Shown one piece after another: positions 44,282 to 53,213 of a stretch of DNA of 64,000 nt. The notes below the pieces were generated by a model that saw nothing but the letters and a program-made list of their open reading frames with translations, had not been told where the DNA came from and did not search any database. Numbering within the stretch: position 1 is the stretch's first letter; every line of letters starts with the position of its first letter. The stretch comes from Clostridium cavendishii DSM 21758 (GTDB taxonomy: Bacteria; Bacillota; Clostridia; Clostridiales; Clostridiaceae), in NCBI RefSeq assembly GCF_900141845.1, contig NZ_FQZB01000008.1:186001-250000 (forward strand), read 5' to 3'. The position numbers and the translations under genes are program-made.

Positions 44282-44623
44282 TCAAAAATATATTCAGGTA
44301 ATAAGTAGTTTATAATAAAGATTATAATCAAGGGTATATATAAAACTATAAATTTTATATATACCCTTAAAGTTTTTTATAAGAAAATTAATTTTTTGCA
44401 AAGAGTTTTTTTTCTGCAAAGTAAACTTCTTAAAAAAGAGAAATAATATAATGTAATATATTATTTAAAATTAAAGAAAAATAAATATAGTGTTCATAAA
44501 ATATGGAATTATATACAATTAATTGATATGATGTATAATATAATATTTTACACTTAAATATATTTAAAATAACTAAAGGTGTTGTAATAAATTAATTCTA
44601 GCTAGAGTTTAGGGGGAGAAAGC
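44282..44623 (+). terminator. Intergenic region with terminator at 44329-44380
   Basis: AAGGGTATATATAAAA, short loop, TTTTATATATACCCTT, then AAAGTTTTTTAT ends the upstream gene. The remaining 240 bases are AT-rich and hold the promoter of the acetyltransferase; a TATAAT occurs near 44534, but no good -35 pairs with it. Confidence 0.75.
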
Positions 44624-45205
44624 ATGATAATTAGAAAATATACAGACTCAGATAATTTACAGTGGGTTAGGTGTAGAGTTTTATCACTTTTAGATACTGC
44701 ATATTTTGATAATGTACTTAGAGAAAAGGAGCATTATCAAAATCCTTCTATTGAATTAGTGGCAGAAGTAGATGGTAAGATAATAGGTTTAATAGATGTG
44801 GAATATGAGATTGAAAGGGGAACTGTTTGTTATTATAACAAACAGTTAGGAGGAGTAATAAGGAATTTAGCTGTGTTGCCGGAGTATAGAAAGTTAGGAA
44901 TAGCAACTGTATTATTAAATGAAGCAATAAGAAGCTTAAAGGTAAATGAAATTGAAAGAGTTGAAGTTTGGACAAGGGATGATAAGTGGGTAAATGATTG
45001 GTATAAAAACAGAGGCTTTAGCTTCAAAAAATTTTATTTACATGTTTATACTGAGTCTGATGAATGTGATGAAATAGTTAAAGTCAAAGTAGAAAAGTTG
45101 CATGTATGTAATTGTTTTGCACATTATGTAGGAGAAAATACAGAGGAAATAAAGAGTAAATTTAAAAGGATTCATAAATGTAATCTTTATGAACTATACT
45201 TATAA
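44624..45205 (+). CDS. GNAT-family N-acetyltransferase
   Basis: 193 residues. Acetyl-CoA loop at about 85-97 (VLPEYRKLGIATVLLNEAI; the R/Q-x-x-G-x-A motif is RKLGIA), with VAEVDGKIIGLIDVEYE before it and WYKNRGFSFKKFYLH after. The last 50 residues (HVCNCFAHYVGEN, IHKCNLYELYL) are extra and contain Cys. Ribosome site AGGGGGAG. Substrate unknown. Confidence 0.88.
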   Translation: MIIRKYTDSDNLQWVRCRVLSLLDTAYFDNVLREKEHYQNPSIELVAEVDGKIIGLIDVEYEIERGTVCYYNKQLGGVIRNLAVLPEYRKLGIATVLLNEAIRSLKVNEIERVEVWTRDDKWVNDWYKNRGFSFKKFYLHVYTESDECDEIVKVKVEKLHVCNCFAHYVGENTEEIKSKFKRIHKCNLYELYL

Positions 45206-45207
45206 AT

Positions 45208-45249
45208 GAAATGTTAAAGGAACTCTTAAGAGAGTTCCTTTAACATTTC
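45208..45249. terminator. Terminator after the acetyltransferase
   Basis: AATGTTAAAGGAACTCTT and AAGAGAGTTCCTTTAACATT form an almost uninterrupted palindrome. Confidence 0.88.
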
Positions 45250-45286
45250 AATAATGAGTATTTAATATAAATATGGAGGTATATTT

Positions 45287-45742
45287 ATGGAGAAAAGTCT
45301 TTATTCACGAAATTTTGAGGTTAACTATTATGAAATTAAGGAGAATATTTGGAGAGCTACTTCACATTTAAGGGATGACCAGCATGATATAGAAGTAATA
45401 GTAGATGTATCTGTACCAGATATGGTTATACTAGATGCTAAACTAGAATTATTGCGCTATCCCATTAAAGAGTGTATTCTTATCAAGGATAAAATCAAAG
45501 AACTAATAGGAGTTAATATTTTTTCAGAGTTTCACTCTAAATGTGAGAAATTGTTTTATGGTGATATGGGATGTGGCAATGTTAGAATGCTTCTTGGAGT
45601 TTCAGTGCCTGGGATAATTTATTCTTATTTTCCACATCAGATTAAAATAGGAAATATGACAGAAAATCAATGGTGGGATTTTTGTAAACAAAAACTTTCA
45701 AATGCATGTATAGCTCACACATTAATGAGTAATAAAGATTAA
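45287..45742 (+). CDS. DUF2889-like protein
   Basis: 151 residues, start behind ATGGAGG. It follows the DUF2889 pattern: RNFEVNYYEIKENIWRATSHLRDDQHDIEV, MVILDAKLELLRYPIKEC, then CGNVRMLLGVSVPGIIYSY near 95-115, where the family has the GCTH region. Soluble. The family has no established function. Single gene ended by a strong terminator. Confidence 0.68.
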   Translation: MEKSLYSRNFEVNYYEIKENIWRATSHLRDDQHDIEVIVDVSVPDMVILDAKLELLRYPIKECILIKDKIKELIGVNIFSEFHSKCEKLFYGDMGCGNVRMLLGVSVPGIIYSYFPHQIKIGNMTENQWWDFCKQKLSNACIAHTLMSNKD

Positions 45743-45745
45743 ATT

Positions 45746-45824
45746 TAAGGAGGCGTATAGAAATTTTTGATGACTTGGAGTTATTAGGATGGAATAAAAA
45801 ATTTCTATAAGCCTCCATTTTTTG
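45746..45824. terminator. Large hairpin between converging genes
   Basis: GGAGGCGTATAGAAATTTTT pairs with AAAAATTTCTATAAGCCTCC (one mismatch) across a 30-base loop and is followed by ATTTTTTG. Both 45287 and 45826 genes converge here. Confidence 0.8.
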
Positions 45825-45825
45825 T

Positions 45826-47409
45826 TTAGAATGTGAAAATTTTAAGTAATATTTCTTGAATTTTTTTAGGAAATATGGCTAAATCTTTCTCGGTAAAGCC
45901 TTTAAGCTTTATTAACAAATATCCATAGGTAAATATTCCAACTATAAATTCAATCGCTGTTGCAATTAATATAATAAAGTATTTTCTAGTAAACAAGGTG
46001 AATATAAGTTTATCCATAGCAAATATCACAATAGCCATAGCCACGGAGGCTATTATAGCTTTTAAAATAATATTGAATGAATTAATTTTTTCGTTTATAG
46101 TTTTATGTATTAATTCCATGTTTATAATTAAAGAAACTGAAAATCCTAATATTCCTCCTAGTATGGCGCCGTATATATTGAAAAAACCTATTCCTATAAA
46201 GAAATAATTTGCGCATAATTTTACGACTACTCCAATAAGTAAGCTTATTACAAGCTTATAAAAACAGTTCAAAGCTTGTAAAATGGTTGATTGAAGCTGC
46301 ACTATACCCATAAAGATTAAAAGCACAGAACCAAAAAGCATTAATTCAAATCCAGCAGCACCTTTAAATAGTAAGGCATACATATTTTTACTAAGGACTC
46401 CAAATCCAAAGCTTATAGGAATGAGCAATATGTAAGTTATTTTTAAAGAATAATCAACTGTTCTTTTTATATCAGTATTGTTCTTAAGCTTAAATGATCT
46501 CGAAATACGAGGAAGTAAAACTACAGTTAGTGAAGTCACTATAACTAATGGAACATATAATAATTGTCTATATATACCAAGGTAAGATACCAAAATATTA
46601 ATATTTTCATGAGTGTAGTTTAAAAAAGCCAGTTTAGAACGTACAACTTTATCATCTATAAGAGCACCTAAATTCTGAAGACCTGCACTTAAAGAAAGTG
46701 GCAGTGTATATGTAAATAATTTTTTTACTAGTAGTTTTGTATCAATTTGTTTTTTAGCTTGAACAGAATAATTATTTATTCTACAGGTTCTATATAAATA
46801 AAATATAAGATAAAGTGTAGCAATAATAGCACCTAGTGAAGTACCTATAGTAGCACCTGCAATAGCTAGCTTTAAACTTTTATGTAAAAAAATATAGGCA
46901 AATAAGAGACTTGTACTTACATTTATAAACTGTTCTATAATTTGCGAAATTGCTATTGGTTTTATATAACCCTTACCTTGGAAGTAACCCCTGTAAGATA
47001 CTAAAATACCTGTGAAAAATACAGATGGAGCTAAAAATTTTAAGGCTAAATCTCCCTGAGGATTTTCCATTAAAACAGATATGTTAGTTGCAAAAACTAT
47101 TAATATTAAAGTAAAAATTAAGCTACCTATAATTAAAAACATTCTGGCTAGTTTGAAGGTTTTTAAGCTGTCTTTAAAATTATTAGTAGCATCTAATTCT
47201 GCAACTAATTTTGAAATAGCAGGTTGCATTCCTAAACTTGTAATTGCATAAATAAATACAAAAACGTCATAAGTATGAGCATAAACACCATTAGAGGCAT
47301 TACCAATTATTAATATCAAAAGTGGTAAATAAAATAGTGAAATGAACTTACTTAGTATACCTGCTATTGATAAAATGGTTATATTTTTAGATTCTTTTGA
47401 AACTGACAT
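45826..47409 (-). CDS. MurJ/SpoVB-type polysaccharide or lipid II flippase
   Basis: 527 residues with about 14 membrane helices. The N-terminal SKESKNITILSIAGILSKFISLFY and YGTSxGMQPAISKLVAEL-like stretch (ITSLGMQPAISKLVAELDA) fit the MOP superfamily (PF01943/SpoVB). Also FQGKGYIKPIAISQIIEQ near 150 and LQSTILQALNCFYK near 380. Such proteins flip lipid-linked sugars across the membrane, either lipid II or a capsule unit. Not near a spore or polysaccharide cluster, so I leave the symbol blank. Start behind TAGGAGAAATAT. Confidence 0.88.
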   Translation of the reverse strand: MSVSKESKNITILSIAGILSKFISLFYLPLLILIIGNASNGVYAHTYDVFVFIYAITSLGMQPAISKLVAELDATNNFKDSLKTFKLARMFLIIGSLIFTLILIVFATNISVLMENPQGDLALKFLAPSVFFTGILVSYRGYFQGKGYIKPIAISQIIEQFINVSTSLLFAYIFLHKSLKLAIAGATIGTSLGAIIATLYLIFYLYRTCRINNYSVQAKKQIDTKLLVKKLFTYTLPLSLSAGLQNLGALIDDKVVRSKLAFLNYTHENINILVSYLGIYRQLLYVPLVIVTSLTVVLLPRISRSFKLKNNTDIKRTVDYSLKITYILLIPISFGFGVLSKNMYALLFKGAAGFELMLFGSVLLIFMGIVQLQSTILQALNCFYKLVISLLIGVVVKLCANYFFIGIGFFNIYGAILGGILGFSVSLIINMELIHKTINEKINSFNIILKAIIASVAMAIVIFAMDKLIFTLFTRKYFIILIATAIEFIVGIFTYGYLLIKLKGFTEKDLAIFPKKIQEILLKIFTF

Positions 47410-47641
47410 ATATTTCTCCTAACTAAAGTGTAATCTTTTAATTAAGACAGATCACATTTAAATAATCATCATTATAACTTACTTTGAAAAATTTGTCTAT
47501 TTAAGTTGAATTAAAGAAAAATATATTATTTAGTTAAAGAGAGTTTTGTGATTTATGTAATTTATAGGAAAAATATGATATACTTTAAATATATTTTAAT
47601 ATTTAATTTTAAGAGTACTTATGAGAAATATGGAGGGATTT

Positions 47642-48193
47642 ATGGGAAAAGATATTTATGAACAATGTCCAAGCTATCACAAAAATTTAATTACGTTGAG
47701 GCAAACAAAGTTAGAGGATGCAGAATATCTATTAGATTGCTATTCAGATAAAGCTGCAGTGGGGTTTTTTAATTCTGATAATTGTCATGGTGATGATTTT
47801 TATTATACAACAATTGAGAAGATGAGACAGGCTATAGATTTTTGGAACTTTTCTTATGAAAATAGACAATTTGTAAGGTGGACCATTATACTAAATGAAA
47901 CCTATGAAAAGATAGGTACTGTTGAAATGTTTCATAGAGAGGTAGAAGATGAGTTTAATCATTATGGAATATTAAGAATAGATTTACAAAGCAAATATGA
48001 AAAGTATGAAATTATTAGTGAGATACTGAATATTGTAACCGAAGAATTTTATGAAGCCTTTGAGATTACTAATATTTTAACAAAGGCTATTAAAAAAGCA
48101 GATCAAAGGATTTTGGCTTTAGAAAATGCTAATTATATTCCTTTAAATAAAAAATTTATGATTTATGATGATTATTTTGTTAGAAGTAAATAA
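47642..48193 (+). CDS. GNAT-like acetyltransferase
   Basis: 183 residues from the ATG at 47642, which has GGAGGG 5 bases before it; an in-frame ATG at 47621 lies upstream of that site. Rim-type GNAT layout: LITLRQTKLEDAEYLLDCY, WTIILNETYEKIGTVEMFH, then YGILRIDLQSKYEKYEIISEIL and IKKADQRILALENANYIPL. The acetyl-CoA loop R/QxxGxG is replaced by SKYEKYE, so binding may be altered or lost. Confidence 0.72.
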   Translation: MGKDIYEQCPSYHKNLITLRQTKLEDAEYLLDCYSDKAAVGFFNSDNCHGDDFYYTTIEKMRQAIDFWNFSYENRQFVRWTIILNETYEKIGTVEMFHREVEDEFNHYGILRIDLQSKYEKYEIISEILNIVTEEFYEAFEITNILTKAIKKADQRILALENANYIPLNKKFMIYDDYFVRSK

Positions 48194-48250
48194 TGTTTAT
48201 GAACAGATATAAATAAAACGGACATTATGAGTGTCCGTTTTATTATTTGA
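48190..48250. terminator. Terminator, first of two near-identical copies
   Basis: AATAAAACGGACA, loop TTATGAG, TGTCCGTTTTATTATTT. The block from TTTATGAACAGATATAAAT through TTATTATTT occurs again at 48575-48632 with one stem change (GGATA). Confidence 0.88.
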
Positions 48251-48273
48251 TTAGGTTTATTTATATTTAGATT

Positions 48274-48525
48274 TTAACCTTTAAGACCATTTGCTTGTCT
48301 TTCCATATTTTCTATAACAATATCATGAATATCACCTAGTGAAGCACAATATTCAAGTACTTTCCATGGAGTATTTGTGTGAAAATGTATTTTTATCAGT
48401 TCTTCATCACCAACTGCAAGTAAACAGTCACCTTCAATATTTTTTGTAATATATTCATTGATTTCATCTTCTGAAAGATTTTTTCCTTCGATTAATAACT
48501 GAGTATCAAATCTGTATTCAAGCAT
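48274..48525 (-). CDS. Stand-alone FakA C-terminal-like (DAK-associated) protein
   Basis: 83 residues: YRFDTQLLIEGKNLSEDEI, GDCLLAVGDEELIKIHFHTN, TPWKVLEYCASLGDIHDIVI and ENMERQ. This matches the last domain of the fatty-acid kinase FakA family (YCTEF...GDSLVVVGDDELVKVHVHTN..PG.VLE), without its kinase or phosphate domains. Own ribosome site (AAAAGGAGAA), so a real small gene rather than debris. It lies between two copies of the same terminator. Possible regulator or partner of a FakA or DegV protein elsewhere. Confidence 0.8.
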   Translation of the reverse strand: MLEYRFDTQLLIEGKNLSEDEINEYITKNIEGDCLLAVGDEELIKIHFHTNTPWKVLEYCASLGDIHDIVIENMERQANGLKG

Positions 48526-48574
48526 AATTATTCTCCTTTTCTGTTTTATAAGCTTCTATTTATATATTATACAT

Positions 48575-48632
48575 AATTTATGAACAGATATAAATAAAAC
48601 GGATATTATGAGTGTCCGTTTTATTATTTATA
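48575..48632. terminator. Terminator, second copy, upstream of the 83-residue gene
   Basis: TATGAACAGATATAAATAAAACGGATA, loop, TGTCCGTTTTATTATTT (shown in halves; the stem has one G-T pair). It ends the minus-strand anti-sigma gene at 48648 and duplicates 48190-48250. Confidence 0.8.
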
Positions 48633-48647
48633 TATAGAAAATTTTCA

Positions 48648-50009
48648 TTATTTAATATCAAGAATTTGACTTACGTTATAGTGAGTAGGAGTTATATCTC
48701 TTATCCTATTTAGATAATAGTCTTCATTTTCTTTTATAGCTCTTTCTAAATAGTAACCATTTTTCCTGTTTTTATCTTTAACAATTATAGTTGGAGCCCC
48801 AGTTACCTCGTCTACAAAGTCTTTATTGTGTATCACAATCATACTGCATTCTGATAGAGTATTTTCAGCACAATCATAGTAAACTCTTAAAGTATCTGTT
48901 GTTCTTTCTATTTTATATATTTCTCCGTCTCTATTTTTTATAAAGTTAGTTTTTATAGGAGTTTCTAGTTTATTAGGTAAAAGAATACCTGAATCATTTT
49001 TTTTATTTTTATAATCAGGATCATCAATAGTTTTCTTTTCTAAAGCGATAAGTTTTATAGATTTAGCATTTTTTATAGTATCATAGGTTATTTCATTATT
49101 ATAAAGAGAACCTCCTTCACTTGAAAAACCTGGACCACTATGTTGCTGATATATCTTATCATCTACTTGAATAAGCAGGGTTCCTTTAGTATCATCATAG
49201 GTACTTATTTTAAAGAGAGTTCCTAAAATTGAACTATCCATGGATTTTATATATGTGGCAGTATCACCTATGTTTAATTTTTTATTTATTTCTTTGTGTA
49301 TTGTTTTATCAAAGGCATGAGAAAAATCAACTTTAAAATCAAAGTCTACTTTAACATTTTTAGTATCCTCTTTTAAATCGAGAGTTTTGGCCATAGCTTC
49401 ATTAGGGTCAATTCTAAAGGTAATTTTTATATCGCCTCTCTTTTTGAATTTTCCATAATCAATTCTTTCTTCGAAAATATACATTCTAGTAGATTCGTCT
49501 ATAACCTTCTCTTTAATTTCACCACCAGAGTATGATACTTTTTTATCAGAAAATGTTGAGGAACATTCTACAAAATACTTTGTGAATTTACCATTTAAAG
49601 CTTTAACTTTAGCAGCAACTAACATTTTATTTGGAGTTGCTACTAGTTTTTCTATAGTAAAGCTATAGCCGTTATCCTCTTTAGTTTGTCCTACAAATTC
49701 AGAATAATCCTTATAGTCTTTATAGTAGCCCATCTTTTCGTAGACATCTTGAAGAATATCTATATTATCAGCAAAAGCAGGTTTTGATAATATTATGCCA
49801 GAGGTTGTTAAGCATAGTGCAAGTACTGAAGCAGTAGCTATTATTTTAATTCTTCTAGCTTTAAACTTTTTACCGTTTCTTATGAATTTTTTCAAGTCCT
49901 TTTTAAGCCTTTTCTTTTCAAAGCTTTTAAGATCTACATCTACATCTTTAAAATCATTTTTATCGATATCTAAACTATTGGCTATATCCATAATTTCTTT
50001 ATAATCCAC
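48648..50009 (-). CDS. DUF4179-type anti-sigma factor, membrane-anchored
   Basis: 453 residues. Cytoplasmic N-terminal part (1-52: KEIMDIANSLDIDKNDFKDV plus a basic stretch), one membrane helix at about 55-75 (IIATASVLALCLTTSGIIL), then a large outside domain starting DUF4179-like (FADNIDILQDVYEKMGYYKDYKDYSEFVGQTKEDNG). It follows the ECF sigma gene by one base and is 50-60% similar to the copy at 61300, so it is the cognate anti-sigma factor. The signal sensed outside is unknown. Confidence 0.85.
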   Translation of the reverse strand: MDYKEIMDIANSLDIDKNDFKDVDVDLKSFEKKRLKKDLKKFIRNGKKFKARRIKIIATASVLALCLTTSGIILSKPAFADNIDILQDVYEKMGYYKDYKDYSEFVGQTKEDNGYSFTIEKLVATPNKMLVAAKVKALNGKFTKYFVECSSTFSDKKVSYSGGEIKEKVIDESTRMYIFEERIDYGKFKKRGDIKITFRIDPNEAMAKTLDLKEDTKNVKVDFDFKVDFSHAFDKTIHKEINKKLNIGDTATYIKSMDSSILGTLFKISTYDDTKGTLLIQVDDKIYQQHSGPGFSSEGGSLYNNEITYDTIKNAKSIKLIALEKKTIDDPDYKNKKNDSGILLPNKLETPIKTNFIKNRDGEIYKIERTTDTLRVYYDCAENTLSECSMIVIHNKDFVDEVTGAPTIIVKDKNRKNGYYLERAIKENEDYYLNRIRDITPTHYNVSQILDIK

Positions 50010-50010
50010 A

Positions 50011-50556
50011 CTAAATGACCTCCTCTCTTTTTAGATGTTCTAATTTCTTTTTTCCTCTAAGAATTCTATTAGAAACTGCTGAAACTGATAAGTTTAGTCT
50101 TTTGGCAATATCTGAAATAGATTCTTCTAAGAAAAAGCGTCTTAAAAAGATCTCTTTATTAACTTTTTCCATAGAGTTTATTTCGTTAAGTAAAGATTTT
50201 CGAAACTCTTTATCTTCTAAAGCTTTTGTAAAGTCTAAAGCATCGCTAGTTATAAAGTCTTCTAATGGTACATGTTCTTTTAGTTTTTTTTCTTTTCTAA
50301 GTTCATCAATAGCTGTTCTTTTAGTTATAACTATAATCCAAGTAGCAAACTTTGAATCTTCGCCAGTAAAATATTCAATGTTATTCCAAATTTTAAATAA
50401 GGAATCATTAACGCATTCTAAGCTTTTATCTCTATCTTTTAAAACTGAATAAGCTACCTTCATAATCAAATCGCCATAATGATCTGTTAAGTAGTCTAGA
50501 GCTTTTGTATTTCTATTTTTAAGCTCACTTACTAAATTACTTTGATTAATGCTCAA
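50011..50556 (-). CDS. ECF RNA polymerase sigma factor (paralogue 1)
   Basis: 181 residues from TTG at 50556, 8 bases after AAGGGGG. This start also aligns with the paralogue at 63231 (SNLVSELKNRN versus ENLVSELKKHN); an ATG 30 bases upstream does not. Region 2: DYLTDHYGDLIMKVAYSVLKDRDKSLECVNDSLFKIWNNI, in pieces; region 4: LRRFFLEESISDIAKRLNLS, VSAVSNRILRGKKKL. Forms a pair with the anti-sigma gene at 48648. Confidence 0.9.
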   Translation of the reverse strand: MSINQSNLVSELKNRNTKALDYLTDHYGDLIMKVAYSVLKDRDKSLECVNDSLFKIWNNIEYFTGEDSKFATWIIVITKRTAIDELRKEKKLKEHVPLEDFITSDALDFTKALEDKEFRKSLLNEINSMEKVNKEIFLRRFFLEESISDIAKRLNLSVSAVSNRILRGKKKLEHLKREEVI

Positions 50557-50577
50557 AATACTACCCCCTTGTACTTT

Positions 50578-50625
50578 AGCTTTCATATATAACTACGTAG
50601 AAATTTTCTTTATCTCTCTCTATTA
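50578..50625 (-). promoter_or_regulatory. Candidate autoregulated ECF promoter (paralogue 1)
   Basis: Read on the minus strand: GAGAGAT, 14 bases, CGTAGTTATATATGAAA. The same parts (GAGAGAT, 15 bases, CGTATCTATATATGAAA) precede the paralogous sigma gene at 63.28 kb. CGTA fits the ECF -10 class. The 1-base spacing difference weakens the case. Confidence 0.45.
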
Positions 50626-50767
50626 TTTAAAATATATATTAAAATGTAAAATGGTTATAAAATAATATTAGACACTTTATAGTAAAATAATAACTTTTTA
50701 AAGCAAAATTATATTTAAAGTATAAATATACCATGAGTGATTAGTCATAATAGTCTTATTATACAAA

Positions 50768-50813
50768 CTAAAAAATAAAGTGAACAGGCAAAACCTGTTC
50801 ACTTTATTTTTTA
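50768..50813 (-). terminator. Terminator for the 62-residue gene
   Basis: AAAAAATAAAGTGAACAGG, loop CAAAA, CCTGTTCACTTTATTTTTT: a perfect 19-pair stem with A/T ends on both sides, overlapping the stop codon of the gene at 50811. Confidence 0.9.
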
Positions 50814-50999
50814 GTTATTTTTAGATAAGTTTTTCTCAACTTCTTTAACTAGTTCTATATCGACTTCTACTAATTCGGCTATAGTTTCTATATCCATTCC
50901 TTTAAGTAACATATTTTTTATTGTGGTCTTAGCTTTTTTTAATTCACCTTTTATTTCGCCTTTTATTTCAACTTCTGGATCATATAATGTTTTTGTCAT
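50811..50999 (-). CDS. C-terminal remnant of a PD-(D/E)XK transposase-like (Rpn) protein
   Basis: 62 residues from the ATG at 50999, with AGGTGAT upstream. LYDPEVEIKGEIKGELKKAK, then NMLLKGMDIETIAELVEVDIELVKEVEK is the tail of Rpn/PDDEXK_2 family proteins, normally about 300 residues. The nuclease part is absent. Although it has a ribosome site and terminator, I take it as a remnant that may still be expressed. Confidence 0.6.
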   Translation of the reverse strand: MTKTLYDPEVEIKGEIKGELKKAKTTIKNMLLKGMDIETIAELVEVDIELVKEVEKNLSKNN

Positions 51000-51008
51000 T
51001 GTAATCAC

Positions 51009-51375
51009 CTATCTTTCTATAGTTACATTATAGACTATCCAGTAGTTTTCTTAAATATGAAATTTTTATAAAAAGATTGTTTCAAAGTGGAGTTATTAAC
51101 AATAAAAGAAGTTAAATATATGGAGGATAATGATATAATTGTTAGGTAATGGAGTTAGTCAATATGGGCCTATCTTAGTATTGTTGTAAATTCAATAAAT
51201 ATAAATAATAAAAACAACATTACTTTATTGAATTTATTACGTAGTAGATAATAAGAACATAATTACATATAAGAAACATAGTTATTTTAATTTTAATAAA
51301 TAATATGGTAAGTAATAATTAGTTTTTCTAAAAATGGATTAGTTATTATTTAAAGTAGGGGGACAATTTAAGAAT
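51009..51375 (+). promoter_or_regulatory. Upstream region with ECF-like promoter at 51220-51250
   Basis: TTACTTTA (51220-51227), exactly 10 bases, TACGTAGTAGATA (51238-51250). The only other copy I found is 55863-55893, upstream of the ECF sigma gene at 55920, with the same 10-base spacing and TACGTAATAGATA. That suggests the sigma factor encoded there transcribes this gene and its own. The leader from here to the ATG is about 125 bases. Confidence 0.6.
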
Positions 51376-51879
51376 ATGAAAAATAGAAAGTCAAAGTTTA
51401 TAGTACTTGGAGTAAGTGCAGTAATCGTAATATTATTAGGAGTAGCTGGATTTATACTTCATCAAAAACAAGCAAAGGAGTCGAATGATGTAGCTACAAA
51501 AGAAATTGTATTAGACAAGAAGAGTGATGAAAAATTGGATGCTGTATCAGAAAAACAATATGATACTTTAAAAGCAAATTTATCATCAGTTAGCTCAACA
51601 TTTACTCTAATTCATCAAATGGCAAATACAAAGATCGAAGCAGAAGACAATCAAATATGGGGGAAAGCAGACATCACTAAAGGTAGATGTAAAGCTTTAT
51701 TAGAATATTATGCAGATCATAAACAAGAAGCTAAAGAATTACTTGGAGAGAAGGATTATGAAGATTTAGTTGATGGAATTACAAAGTGGTCAAAGGACGA
51801 TTATTCAAAATCTTCAAGAGTACACAATATAGTTTGGGAAAGACTTGGGGGAGGAAATGGTAAGGCTAAAGAGAAATAA
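51376..51879 (+). CDS. Membrane-anchored extracytoplasmic protein, candidate ECF target
   Basis: 167 residues. One N-terminal helix at about 9-29 (FIVLGVSAVIVILLGVAGFIL) without a lipobox or clear cleavage site, then an outside domain, helical: TLKANLSSVSSTFTLIHQMANTKIEAEDNQIWGKAD (in pieces) and ITKGRCKALLEYYADHKQEA. The QMANTKIEAED...WG pattern resembles a small family of Bacillus/Clostridium proteins of unknown function. The promoter copy upstream matches that of the 55920 sigma gene. Ribosome site TAGGGGGAC. Confidence 0.72.
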   Translation: MKNRKSKFIVLGVSAVIVILLGVAGFILHQKQAKESNDVATKEIVLDKKSDEKLDAVSEKQYDTLKANLSSVSSTFTLIHQMANTKIEAEDNQIWGKADITKGRCKALLEYYADHKQEAKELLGEKDYEDLVDGITKWSKDDYSKSSRVHNIVWERLGGGNGKAKEK

Positions 51880-51912
51880 AAAGTAAATCTAGTTATTGGC
51901 TAGATTTATTTT
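51880..51912. terminator. Terminator between converging genes
   Basis: AAATCTAG, TTATTGG, CTAGATTTATTTTTTAT: an eight-pair stem with a T-run; the reverse strand has an A/T end too. Confidence 0.7.
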
Positions 51913-52430
51913 TTATTTATATCAATATTTTGATAAACATAATCTAAGAATTTCTTTTTTTCTGTTGGGGTTCTAAATACCTTTATTGGAACAAGAAGGG
52001 CAGTATTATAATTTAGATAGATGATTATAATATTCTTAAGTACATTTACACTTGTTATATAACTCCAAGAGGTTTTATATGAAGATACAGCTGTTTCTTT
52101 TAATATACTATCTGAAGTTAATGTTAAAGTTATTGGTATGAGGTCTTTTTTTGATTCAGTAGCTATTTTAGAGAATAATTGCTTTATTTGAAAGCGATAC
52201 ATTTTAGGATATAGTATAAGCCACATAATACCAAAAGATAGAGAAGCTGATATAAATTCAATTGGAGTTGAAGCGAATGTGAAATACATGTATATCGAAG
52301 ATGCTATGGTAAATAATGGAATAATAAATAATCGTATCTTAAATTTCTTTTTGCTATTTGGAGAATTTTGTAGGGTAAAAAGATTAAATTCAGCCATTTC
52401 TTGAAGAGTATTTTGATAGGATATTTTCAA
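51906..52430 (-). CDS. YcxB-like membrane protein (copy 1)
   Basis: 174 residues from TTG at 52430 by analogy with its paralogue; an ATG 18 bases upstream is also possible. Two membrane helices (about 32-52 and 57-75), then a YcxB-type cytoplasmic beta domain (ITLTLTSDSILKETAVSSYKTSW, LVPIKVFRTPTEKKKFLDYV). Family function unknown. About 40% similar to the gene at 52528, and both are on the minus strand as a tandem duplication. Confidence 0.72.
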   Translation of the reverse strand: MKISYQNTLQEMAEFNLFTLQNSPNSKKKFKIRLFIIPLFTIASSIYMYFTFASTPIEFISASLSFGIMWLILYPKMYRFQIKQLFSKIATESKKDLIPITLTLTSDSILKETAVSSYKTSWSYITSVNVLKNIIIIYLNYNTALLVPIKVFRTPTEKKKFLDYVYQNIDINKK

Positions 52431-52527
52431 ATTTATCACCACTTTCATTAAGATTTAAACAATATAAATGCTTAAAAACAAAAGCTTGTTTACATAATAG
52501 AATGTATAAAGCTATTATTTTAGCTAC

Positions 52528-53049
52528 TTAAGAGTCTATATTAGCCTTTTGATAAAGATATTTTAAGAAAGAGTCCTTTTGAACTGAGTCTTCAAATATG
52601 TTTATTGGTACAATCAAGGGATTTAAAGAATTTAAATATATAAGAATATGATTTTGTAATTCTACAATTTTTGTTATAGCTATCCAAGAAACTTTTAAGG
52701 TGTCCATAGAGGTTTCTTTGGTTATACCATAATCATCTAATGTTACTGTTAAGTGAATTGGAGCATTTTTAGGATCATTACATATATTAATAATTTCTTT
52801 TTCTGTTTTCCAAACATAAAATTTAGGATAGAATATTATCCATAAAAAAGAAAGTAAAATCATGCATAGAGTAAAAGGAATAGAAAACATGTCTAATACA
52901 AAATAGTAAAAGGTTAATACTAATAATATTAGCAGTGGCATACCGAATTTACTTATTTTTGAGATTCTATTAAAGGATGGAGACGTCTTAAAATAAAAAA
53001 GTTTAAAATCAACTAAGTCTTGAATACTGTTCTTATAGGATATTTTCAA
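52528..53049 (-). CDS. YcxB-like membrane protein (copy 2)
   Basis: 173 residues, TTG start behind GGGGGTAA. Same layout as copy 1: MKISYKNSIQDLVDFKLFYF, two helices, then HLTVTLDDYGITKETSMDTLKVSW and LIVPINIFEDSVQKDSFLKYL. The TTG start here fixes the likely start of copy 1. Family function unknown. Confidence 0.78.
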   Translation of the reverse strand: MKISYKNSIQDLVDFKLFYFKTSPSFNRISKISKFGMPLLILLVLTFYYFVLDMFSIPFTLCMILLSFLWIIFYPKFYVWKTEKEIINICNDPKNAPIHLTVTLDDYGITKETSMDTLKVSWIAITKIVELQNHILIYLNSLNPLIVPINIFEDSVQKDSFLKYLYQKANIDS

Positions 53050-53213
53050 TTTTATTACCCCCTAGAAATAAAAGTTGTTTTGTGAAATTATAACCTTTCA
53101 ATAGCCATATATTTTATGGCAGAGAAAAATATATTATTGAATATGATACCATAAAGATATATAATTGGTAAATAATAGACTTGAGTTGGATTTAAGTAAT
53201 AGTAAAAGATTAT

